A DNA stretch of 5,594 nucleotides from Verrucomicrobiota bacterium. Its GTDB lineage: Bacteria > Verrucomicrobiota > Verrucomicrobiia > Limisphaerales > AV2. Made by a program: the position numbers and the translations under genes. Below the pieces are notes generated by a model. That model was not told the origin of the DNA, ran no database searches, and saw nothing but the letters and a program-made list of their open reading frames with translations. Where the stretch lies: positions 1-5,594 of the forward strand of contig QHOP01000387.1 in the NCBI GenBank assembly GCA_003219345.1, in the 5' to 3' direction. Numbering within the stretch: position 1 is the first letter of the stretch; each line of letters opens with the position of its first letter. This document shows, piece after piece, positions 1-5,594 of the stretch.

Positions 1-1
1 T

Positions 2-2638
2 GCAACGGGCGTTCTCACTTATTTCGTGAACGAACTGCGCCGCGGCGACCGCGCCGCGCCGTATTCGATGGTGACCGCGACGGGCGCGCCGGTGGTTCCG
101 CCGGATATGCGCGACGACGACATCCTCATCAACCAGTGGCTTGCTGACGACCTGAACGCGAAACCGGGCGACAAACTCGCGTTGAGCTACTACGTCATCG
201 GCCTTTCACGGCGGCTCGAAGAACGAACCAACCAATTCACCGTGCGCGCCGTCGTCCCGTTGTCTGGCGCGGCGGCGGACCGCAATCTGATGCCGGAATT
301 TCCGGGTATCGAAAAGGCAGAGAGCACGCGCGACTGGGACCCCAGTCTGCCGGTCAAACTCGAACGCATCCGGCCCAAAGACGAGGATTACTGGAAGAAC
401 TATCGCGGCACGCCGAAGGCGTTCATAACTCTCGCTGCCGGACAATCGTTGTGGGCCAACCGATTCGGCAACCTGACTGCGGTGCGGTATCGGTTCCCCG
501 CGCAGCTGTTCTCTCGCAGTTTGCGCTCGACGGTACCGATTGAACTCTCTCCCGAGGCCAGGCCAGTCCCGGCGGCGGCACCACCGACGGAACCGACGGT
601 CGCTGCCATGATTGTAGATTCCATTCAGCAGACCAGGGCGGAACTTGAAAAAAAACTTGTCACTGCGCTTAACCCGGCTTCCATCGGCTTGAGCTTCGAG
701 CCGGTGCGGCAACAAGCGCTCGCAGCCGCCGAGCAATCGCAGGATTTCGGCGGGCTGTTTCTCGGCTTCAGCTTCTTCCTCATCGTCGCCGCGTTGTTGT
801 TGATGGCGCTGCTGTTTCAGTTCGGCATCGAACAGCGCGCGACGGAAGTCGGCACGCTGCTCGCGCTCGGCTTCACGCCGCGGCAGGTGCGACGGCTGTT
901 GCTGCTCGAAGGTGGCGCGCTGGCGCTGGTCGGCGGGCTCATCGGTGTCGTCGGCGGCGTCGGGTATGCGCGGGCAATGCTGCTGGGGCTTTCAACCATT
1001 TGGCGCGATGCGGTGCAAACCTCGACGCTCCGTTACCATGCCGAGCCTCAGACACTGGCCATCGGCGCGGTGGCAGCGGTGTTGGTCGCGTGGCTGACGA
1101 TCTGGCTGGCATTGCGCAAGCAGGGGCAGCAGCCCGCGCGCGAGTTGCTGGCCGAAGGGTCGAATCCTGAGTTTCAAATCTCAAATCTTAAAGCTCAAAA
1201 AAGAAATCGCGACAAACTGGTTGGAGGCATCGCCGGGTCTGCGGCGCTGGCCTCGATGGGTTGGGCACTCTGGCAAAAGGCCACGTCAAATGCCGAACTG
1301 TTCTTCAGTGCGGGTGCGCTCCTGCTGGTTGCCGGCATCGCGTTTTCTGCCGCATACCTTTCTTCGTTGGCGAGCGGACGCAACGTCGCGGTCGCGAAAT
1401 TCGCTCTGGGTGAGCTGGGCGTGCGCAACTGCGCGCGACGACGCAAACGCAGCCTGGCCACGCTCGGCCTGCTCGCGTGTGGCAGCTTTTTGATTGCGAG
1501 CATTGCCGTGTTCCGCCTCGAGGCGGTCAAAGACGCGGAGAAACGTTCATCGGGCACGGGCGGATTCGCGCTGATTGGCGAAACGACGATGCCGGTGGCG
1601 CAGGATTTGAACACGAAGGCGGGCCGGGAATTTTTCGGTTTGGACGACAAGGAACTGGCGGGCGTTTCGTTTGTGCCATTCCGCGTGCGCGAGGGCGACG
1701 ATGCCAGTTGCCTGAACTTGAATCGCGCGCAAAAGCCGCGGCTGCTCGGAGTAAAGCCTGAGTTGCTCGCGGGGCGCAAGGCGTTCACGTTCGCGAAAGC
1801 GGCGAAAGGCTTGCCCGAAGGAAATCCGTGGTTGCTTCTCGATAGTAGCCGCCGAGGTAACGAGGCGGACTCGACCGAATCACGAAATCCGCCTCCTCAC
1901 GTCGGCGGTTACGAGCCCAATGTAGTCCCCGCCATCGGCGACGAGGCGTCGATTGTCTGGGCGATGGGAAAAAAGGTCGGCGACACGGTGGATTACACGG
2001 ATGAACGCGGCCGCACCTTCAAGGTCCGTCTCGTCGGCGCGCTGGCCAATTCGATTTTGCAAGGCAATCTGGTCATCGCCGAGGACGAGTTCGTCGCGCG
2101 CTTTCCGTCCGAGGCCGGCTATCGAATGTTCCTCATCGACGCGCCGCCAACGGAGGTGAATGAAATTTCCAAAACGCTTTCACGCGCGTTGCGCGACGTG
2201 GGACTGGAACTCACGCCGACAACGCAGCGATTGGCCGCATTCAATGCCGTGCAAAACACGTATCTCTCCACGTTCCAGGTTCTGGGCGGGCTGGGCTTGC
2301 TGCTCGGCAGCGTGGGACTCGGCGTCGTGGTGATGCGCAATGTTTTGGAGCGTCGCAGCGAACTGGCACTGCTGATCGCCGTTGGTTTTCGTCCGCGCGC
2401 GTTGAAATGGCTGGTGCTGAGCGAGCACGGCGCACTGTTGCTGCTCGGACTGGCGGTCGGCATCATTGCCGCGCTGGTGGCGGTGTTGCCGGCATTACTT
2501 TCGCCGCGCGCGGGTGTGCCCTATCTTTCGCTCACGCTGACGCTTGGTGCAGTTTTCGTTAGCGGTGCAGTCTGGACCTGGATTGCCGCCGCGCTCGCCT
2601 TGCGCGGGAGATTGCTGGACGCGCTGAGGAATGAGTGA
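2..2638 (+). CDS. FtsX/MacB-type ABC transporter permease, 5'-truncated by window edge
   Basis: This is a membrane permease of the FtsX/MacB superfamily, which works with an ATPase partner in ABC systems for export or for lipoprotein and envelope handling; the substrate cannot be told. The frame is open from base 2, so the true start lies upstream. The GTG at base 26 is only the first possible start in the window and would omit the expected first membrane helix. Numbering from that GTG, hydrophobic segments lie near residues 243-267, 296-320 and 343-366 (first FtsX domain), 399-417 and 424-449 (extra pair), about 480-500, and three more after 751 (second FtsX domain). With the missing first helix this gives a 10-helix, two-domain layout. 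The segment after the 243-267 helix (ERATEVGTLLALGF-like, then RRLLLLEG) is typical of the family, and ERRSELALLIAVGFRPR repeats it in the second domain. A large extracytoplasmic region spans about 505-745. Two repeat sequences are read in frame, at residues 383-392 and about 607-629. The ATPase is not visible and is probably upstream. Confidence 0.92.
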   Translation, partial: ATGVLTYFVNELRRGDRAAPYSMVTATGAPVVPPDMRDDDILINQWLADDLNAKPGDKLALSYYVIGLSRRLEERTNQFTVRAVVPLSGAAADRNLMPEFPGIEKAESTRDWDPSLPVKLERIRPKDEDYWKNYRGTPKAFITLAAGQSLWANRFGNLTAVRYRFPAQLFSRSLRSTVPIELSPEARPVPAAAPPTEPTVAAMIVDSIQQTRAELEKKLVTALNPASIGLSFEPVRQQALAAAEQSQDFGGLFLGFSFFLIVAALLLMALLFQFGIEQRATEVGTLLALGFTPRQVRRLLLLEGGALALVGGLIGVVGGVGYARAMLLGLSTIWRDAVQTSTLRYHAEPQTLAIGAVAAVLVAWLTIWLALRKQGQQPARELLAEGSNPEFQISNLKAQKRNRDKLVGGIAGSAALASMGWALWQKATSNAELFFSAGALLLVAGIAFSAAYLSSLASGRNVAVAKFALGELGVRNCARRRKRSLATLGLLACGSFLIASIAVFRLEAVKDAEKRSSGTGGFALIGETTMPVAQDLNTKAGREFFGLDDKELAGVSFVPFRVREGDDASCLNLNRAQKPRLLGVKPELLAGRKAFTFAKAAKGLPEGNPWLLLDSSRRGNEADSTESRNPPPHVGGYEPNVVPAIGDEASIVWAMGKKVGDTVDYTDERGRTFKVRLVGALANSILQGNLVIAEDEFVARFPSEAGYRMFLIDAPPTEVNEISKTLSRALRDVGLELTPTTQRLAAFNAVQNTYLSTFQVLGGLGLLLGSVGLGVVVMRNVLERRSELALLIAVGFRPRALKWLVLSEHGALLLLGLAVGIIAALVAVLPALLSPRAGVPYLSLTLTLGAVFVSGAVWTWIAAALALRGRLLDALRNE
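1172..1202 (+). repeat. AT-rich heptamer run read in frame within the permease gene
   Basis: Two exact CAAATCT units (1175-1181 and 1182-1188) are followed by degenerate units TAAAGCT (1189-1195) and CAAAAAA (1196-1202). The stretch is strongly AT-rich in an otherwise GC-rich gene. It encodes FQISNLKAQK in the predicted cytoplasmic linker between the helix at about 343-366 and the next helix at about 399. I infer that a low-complexity intergenic-type repeat was captured in the coding sequence. Confidence 0.6.
1845..1912. repeat. Imperfect palindromic element (25-base arms) embedded in the permease coding sequence
   Basis: The left arm at 1845-1869 and the right arm at 1888-1912 are inverted repeats matching at 21 of 25 positions, separated by an 18-base loop (1870-1887). 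One of the four mismatches would be a G:U pair in RNA. The element is read in frame, giving roughly SSRRGNEADSTESRN then PPPHVGGY, a polar and proline-rich stretch unlike the surrounding permease. On either side the sequence resumes as WLLLDS and EPNVVPAIGDEAS, which look like contiguous protein. The form suggests a REP-like or MITE-like palindrome inserted in frame in the extracytoplasmic domain. The inverted repeat is seen directly; its mobile origin is inferred. Confidence 0.7.
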
Positions 2639-2699
2639 ATCGTTAAGAACGTTGAATCGTTGAATCGTTAAATCGTTAAATCGTTGAATCGTTGAATTG
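2637..2699. repeat. Octamer tandem array (RAATCGTT) filling the intergenic spacer
   Basis: Consecutive units are GAATCGTT (2637-2644), a degenerate 9-base AAGAACGTT (2645-2653), GAATCGTT twice (2654-2669), AAATCGTT twice (2670-2685), GAATCGTT (2686-2693) and a decayed GAATTGG. The first unit supplies the last two bases of the permease stop codon TGA (2636-2638). The array ends three bases before the next gene's ATG, so it is essentially the whole spacer. A second array of the same unit lies at 4170-4201. Confidence 0.85.
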
Positions 2700-2702
2700 G
2701 CA

Positions 2703-3371
2703 ATGAACAAGTTGCTCAGAAAATTGGGAGCCTTTGCTTGGGTTGTAGGTTTGGCCTGCAGTGCCGTTGGGCAGTCGGCAAAGGCAATTTACGAAAACGA
2801 TTTCGAAAAGACCGAACTGAATAAGGTGCCCGACGATTTTCTGGTTCTCGACGGCCAGTTCGCGGTGAAGGAAGAAGGCGGGAACAAATTCCTCGAACTG
2901 CCCGGCGCGCCGCTGGACACCTTCGGCGTCTTATTCGGCCCGACCGAGAAGGAAGGCAATGCCGTTTCCGCGCGCATGTTCGGAACCGGCAAAGGCCGCC
3001 GCTATCCAACTTTCGCCGTTGGATTGAATGGCCAAGGGACGTCTGCCTACAAATTGCAGGTGTCGCCCGCCAAAAAGGCCCTCGAACTTTTCAAAGGTGA
3101 TGAGGTCAAAGCCAGCGTCCCGTATGAATGGCAATCGGGCGCTTGGACGCGACTGCGCCTGCAAGTCCGCAAGGTGAAAGACGGCGAATGGGAAGTGGGA
3201 GGCAAAGCGTGGAAGGATGGCGACAAGGAACCGTCCGCCTGGATGGTCTCGTTCGATGAAAAGGAGCAGCCAGTGGCGGGAAGAGCGTCGATCTGGGGCA
3301 GCCCGTACGCGACGACGCCGATTCGTTTTGACGATTTGCTGGTTTATCCCGCGAAGATGAATGCGCCATAG
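2703..3371 (+). CDS. Secreted protein of unknown function, probable beta-sandwich domain
   Basis: I do not recognise this 222-residue protein. The N-terminus MNKLLRKLGAFAWVVGLAC is a signal peptide: a positive n-region, a hydrophobic core at about 8-19, and a likely cleavage somewhere between residues 20 and 28. Cys19 is not in a good lipobox (GLAC rather than L-x-A/G-C), so a lipoprotein is possible but not favoured. The mature part has alternating hydrophobic and polar strands, YENDFE near its start and a closing RFDDLLVYP. That resembles the first and last strands of concanavalin-like/LamG-type sandwich domains found in many verrucomicrobial and planctomycete secreted proteins; this is an impression, not a family match. 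I chose ATG at 2703 over an in-frame TTG at 2697 that lies inside the repeat remnant. There is no clear Shine-Dalgarno, because the array occupies that position. It follows the permease at 64 bases and could be co-transcribed. Its end overlaps the convergent MEMO gene. Confidence 0.8.
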   Translation: MNKLLRKLGAFAWVVGLACSAVGQSAKAIYENDFEKTELNKVPDDFLVLDGQFAVKEEGGNKFLELPGAPLDTFGVLFGPTEKEGNAVSARMFGTGKGRRYPTFAVGLNGQGTSAYKLQVSPAKKALELFKGDEVKASVPYEWQSGAWTRLRLQVRKVKDGEWEVGGKAWKDGDKEPSAWMVSFDEKEQPVAGRASIWGSPYATTPIRFDDLLVYPAKMNAP

Positions 3372-4135
3372 CCGACGACGCGGTCGCGCCGTCCAGCAGT
3401 GTCGCCAGAATTGCGGAGGTCAACGCAGCGCGGGCTCAGGCCCAGCCGCCGCGCCAGATGCAACAGGCCGCGAATCGGGCGAAAGCCGCAGGCCTGGTTG
3501 TCATCCAATTGCTCGGCGCGCAGCGCTTCAATGTTTTGGGCCGTTGCCTGATCCATCGTTTTGGCTGCGGCGTAATGGTGGTAATGGCTCAAGTCTGAAC
3601 TGACCACGATGCGGGTTTCCGGGCCGTTCCAGAGCGCAACGAGCACTTCCGCGATTTCCTCATCGGACGCGTTGCCTGCGAGCAGCGGAACGATGATGAA
3701 CTCATCGAGAACCGATTGGAGAAATGGCAATTGGACTTCGAGGCAATGCTCCGGCCCATGCGCTTCGTCGAAGACAATCACCTGCGGCAGGGATCGGATT
3801 TGAGTCAGCGCCTCTTTGTCCAACGGCACTGGACCCAATGACGTGGCGAAAGCGTCGGCTGAGGTCGTGGCGAGGCCGGAAAATTCCGCGCAGTGCGAGG
3901 GGCCCATCAAAACCACCCGCTCAATGACGTCGCGGGCAGGCTCAAGCCGCGCGTACGCCGATGCCGCCACCGGACCTGAATAGGCGTAGCCCGCGTGCGG
4001 CACGATGATCGCCTTAGGCGCTGGCTCCTCCGCGGTTCCCGCGTCGTCCAAAAAGCTTCTCACCATGCGACGGAGCTCGGCGGGGTCCGCCGGATAGAAA
4101 CGTCCGACACAGGCGGGCGGGCGGATTTTCTGCAT
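3344..4135 (-). CDS. amrB: AmmeMemoRadiSam system protein B (MEMO family)
   Basis: This is a 263-residue MEMO-like protein, a full-length match to the usual family size. MEMO proteins have a fold related to class III extradiol dioxygenases, and human MEMO1 binds metal; the bacterial reaction is not established. Visible family motifs, in order, are CVGRFYPAD (9-17), PHAGYAYSG (46-54, His47), GPSHCAEFSG (78-87, His81), EHCLEVQLPF (129-138), SSDLSHYHHY (179-188, His184), CGFRPIRGLL and the closing NSGDTAG then VVGYGAFIF. His47, His81 and His184 correspond to the three conserved histidines of the family. The Cys of human MEMO1 near its C-terminus appears replaced in the NSGDTAG segment, as I recall for other prokaryotic members. 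I chose ATG at 4135 because the family begins at about MQKIRPPACVGRFYP; the frame stays open upstream through TTG codons and the repeat. There is no AMMECR1 fusion. It follows amrS by 85 bases on the same strand, and its last 28 bases overlap the convergent gene. Confidence 0.95.
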   Translation of the reverse strand: MQKIRPPACVGRFYPADPAELRRMVRSFLDDAGTAEEPAPKAIIVPHAGYAYSGPVAASAYARLEPARDVIERVVLMGPSHCAEFSGLATTSADAFATSLGPVPLDKEALTQIRSLPQVIVFDEAHGPEHCLEVQLPFLQSVLDEFIIVPLLAGNASDEEIAEVLVALWNGPETRIVVSSDLSHYHHYAAAKTMDQATAQNIEALRAEQLDDNQACGFRPIRGLLHLARRLGLSPRCVDLRNSGDTAGRRDRVVGYGAFIFAG

Positions 4136-4169
4136 AGGAAGACCTGAAACTCTCGTGGCCAACGGGTTC

Positions 4170-4201
4170 AAATCGGTAAATCGTTGAATCGGTAAATCGT
4201 T
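4170..4201. repeat. Second octamer array (AAATCGTT/GAATCGGT type) in the amrS-amrB spacer
   Basis: There are four contiguous 8-base units: AAATCGGT (4170-4177), AAATCGTT (4178-4185), GAATCGGT (4186-4193) and AAATCGTT (4194-4201). The unit and plus-strand orientation are the same as in the 2637-2699 array, although the flanking genes here run on the minus strand. The array is followed by AGAAC, a string also present beside the degenerate unit of the first array. It lies wholly between the amrS stop and the amrB start. Confidence 0.8.
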
Positions 4202-4220
4202 AGAACTTCGCGGCGTAAAA

Positions 4221-5435
4221 TCAGTTCAACCGGACGCCACGCGGCAGCCGGCGGTAGTACGCGGCCATGCCGTCGCCGGTACGAACCTCCGCACCACCGG
4301 CTGCGGGCCAGATGCCTGGCGTGGAGGTCTGGCAGCGCGGGCATTTGCCGTCAGCCGTGATTTTGTAGTCGCGGACAAGGTAGCCGTAGCGCTCGATCAG
4401 CGTCTGCCCGCAACCCGGACAACAGGTGTTTTCCCAGCGGCCCACGCGGCCCGGCAAATTACCGGCATAAACGAAATGCAGTCCTTCCTCGGCGCCGATT
4501 TCTGCAGCGCGAATCAACTGTTGCGCCTGCGTGTTCGGCGGGTCGGTCATTTGGTAGTCTTTGTGGAACGCCGTGACGTGCCACGGAATGTCACGGTCCA
4601 CCGAAACAAGAAACTTCGCGATGGCCCGGAGTTCCTCCTCGCTGTCGTTGAAGCCGGGCACGACCAGCGTGACCACTTCGAGCCACAGCCTGCGCTCGCG
4701 GACCAGGCGAATCGTTTCCGTCACGTGAGCGAGCGTGCCGCCGAGTTGGCGGTAGTGTTTGTCGTCGAAACTTTTCAAGTCCACTTTGTAGGCGACGATC
4801 CATGGACGCAAAAAGTCGAGCGCTTCGGGCGTGGCGTTGCCGTTAGAAACGAAGGCGCACAGGAAACCGGCTTCCTTCGCCTTCTGAAAGACGGCCACGG
4901 CCCACTCGGCGGTGATGAGCGGTTCGTTGTAGCTGGAAACGACGAGACGCGCGTCCGATTCGCGGGCGGCATTCACCAGTTGTTCCGGCGTGACTTCCTG
5001 GATCGGCGCGACCGACGCCTCATCGCGCAGCGCCTGGCTGGTGACCCAGTTCTGGCAGTAGGGACAATGGAAATCGCAGCCCATCATGCCGAAGGTCAAC
5101 GCGTCGCTGCCAGGATGAACGTGGAAGAACGGCTTCTTCTCCACCGGGTCGCATTGCAGCGCGGCCACGTAACCGAACGGCACGCGCAACCGGCCGCCTT
5201 GATGGAAACGAACTTTGCATACGCCGCGACGCCCCTCGCCGATCAAACAGCGATGCCCGCACGCGAAACAGCGGATGCGATCGCCCTCCATTTTCCAGAG
5301 CGAACCGACCGAGGTGTGGCGATCCAGGCTTTCGGCCAGCGCTTCATTGGCCACACGCGATTTCGCCGGGCTCGGCGCCGACGCGACGGTCACAACATCG
5401 CTTCTCAAGCTGTTGGTCCGCTCGTCGGCGTTCAT
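4221..5435 (-). CDS. amrS: AmmeMemoRadiSam system radical SAM enzyme
   Basis: This is a 404-residue radical SAM protein of the AmmeMemoRadiSam family. It is expected to carry a [4Fe-4S] cluster and cleave S-adenosylmethionine; the substrate is unknown. Numbering from ATG 5435, a cysteine-rich N-terminal motif CFACGHRC...GVC (Cys56, 59, 63, 73) precedes the CX3CX2C radical SAM motif CDFHCPYCQNW (Cys120, 124, 127). Later come SYNEPLI, FVSNGN, YKVDLKSF, VTLVVPGFNDS and PWHVTAFHKDY, all typical of this family. The C-terminus has two CX2C pairs (Cys339/342 and Cys365/368) that look like a zinc ribbon, then about 28 residues of unassigned tail. The start is uncertain: the frame is open to the window edge and ATG 5555 is available. 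I prefer 5435 because residues before it show no domain character and a promoter candidate lies just upstream. AAAGAA before the ATG is only a weak ribosome site. The family core begins at about residue 33. The gene leads a probable two-gene unit with amrB. Confidence 0.94.
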   Translation of the reverse strand: MNADERTNSLRSDVVTVASAPSPAKSRVANEALAESLDRHTSVGSLWKMEGDRIRCFACGHRCLIGEGRRGVCKVRFHQGGRLRVPFGYVAALQCDPVEKKPFFHVHPGSDALTFGMMGCDFHCPYCQNWVTSQALRDEASVAPIQEVTPEQLVNAARESDARLVVSSYNEPLITAEWAVAVFQKAKEAGFLCAFVSNGNATPEALDFLRPWIVAYKVDLKSFDDKHYRQLGGTLAHVTETIRLVRERRLWLEVVTLVVPGFNDSEEELRAIAKFLVSVDRDIPWHVTAFHKDYQMTDPPNTQAQQLIRAAEIGAEEGLHFVYAGNLPGRVGRWENTCCPGCGQTLIERYGYLVRDYKITADGKCPRCQTSTPGIWPAAGGAEVRTGDGMAAYYRRLPRGVRLN

Positions 5436-5457
5436 GGTTTCTTTGCGCGAGGCGCCG

Positions 5458-5489
5458 ATTAAATCTGCCTGCCCGCGGGCCGTTGTCAA
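5458..5489 (-). promoter_or_regulatory. Weak sigma70-like promoter candidate for amrS-amrB
   Basis: On the minus strand a perfect TTGACA lies at 5489-5484 and TTTAAT (5 of 6 to TATAAT) at 5463-5458. The spacer is 20 bases, longer than the usual 16-18, which weakens the call. The -10 box ends 22 bases before the ATG at 5435, which would give a short leader. Chance occurrence is possible. Confidence 0.25.
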
Positions 5490-5594
5490 TGAGGGCGCGA
5501 AGGGCGCGCGGTTGTTCAGAATTCTCGTTGACGGTCGGGTCTGCCGCATTAACATGCAACGCTGGCTTGTCGGTTTAACATAACCTGGAGAAAG

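Noticed and set aside
206..736. 176-codon open frame on the minus strand inside the permease gene
   Set aside because: Arg-rich shadow translation opposite the clearly coding permease.
1195..1788. 197-codon open frame on the minus strand inside the permease gene
   Set aside because: Low-complexity Ser/Ala/Arg-rich translation antisense to the permease; no recognisable motif and no plausible start context.
1845..1912. Rho-independent terminator
   Set aside because: The palindrome is inside an open reading frame and has no following run of T on either strand.
2637..2699. CRISPR array
   Set aside because: The units are 8 bases and contiguous, with no spacers.
2495..2710. Minus-strand frame containing repeated IQRFN peptides
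   Set aside because: The repeated peptide is just the octamer array translated on the other strand; it is not a gene.
4476..5462. 328-codon open frame on the plus strand opposite amrS
   Set aside because: It is antisense to a well-recognised radical SAM gene. Its translation is rich in Arg, His and Val with no domain, as expected from a high-GC shadow frame.
5436..5555. 40-residue N-terminal extension of amrS from ATG 5555
   Set aside because: The frame is open, but the extra residues have no domain character and a candidate promoter lies inside this stretch. I kept ATG 5435 and noted the uncertainty.

Overview
The window looks like chromosomal DNA from a GC-rich member of the Verrucomicrobia, possibly of the Pedosphaera/Limisphaerales type. 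I infer this from the style of the large FtsX-type permease, from a radical SAM enzyme that recalls verrucomicrobial homologues as I remember them, and from short AT-rich tandem repeats (RAATCGTT and CAAATCT types) between and inside genes. No rRNA or marker protein is present, so the phylum is an inference.

Layout. Bases 2-2638 (+) hold the 3' part of a large ABC-transporter permease (FtsX/MacB type) whose start lies before the window. The spacer to the next gene is made entirely of an octamer tandem repeat (2637-2699). Next comes a small secreted protein of unknown function (2703-3371, +). Its 3' end overlaps by 28 bases, tail to tail, with a MEMO-family gene on the other strand (3344-4135, -). 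Upstream of MEMO on the minus strand, after an 85-base spacer carrying a second array of the same octamer (4170-4201), is the radical SAM enzyme of the AmmeMemoRadiSam system (4221-5435, -). The last 159 bases are its upstream region, with a weak promoter candidate and no complete gene.

How the genes relate. amrS and amrB are co-oriented, probably form one transcription unit, and are two parts of the conserved but biochemically unresolved AmmeMemoRadiSam set. The third member, AMMECR1, is neither fused to MEMO nor elsewhere in the window. The permease and the secreted protein may share a transcript, but their functional link is unknown.

The most notable feature is repeat content. The permease coding sequence contains two different intergenic-type repeats read in frame: a heptamer run (1172-1202) and a 68-base imperfect palindrome (1845-1912). 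Both fall in probable linker or loop regions. The second resembles in principle the palindromic elements of Rickettsia that insert in frame into genes. I found no CRISPR array, tRNA, rRNA, transposase or phage gene.
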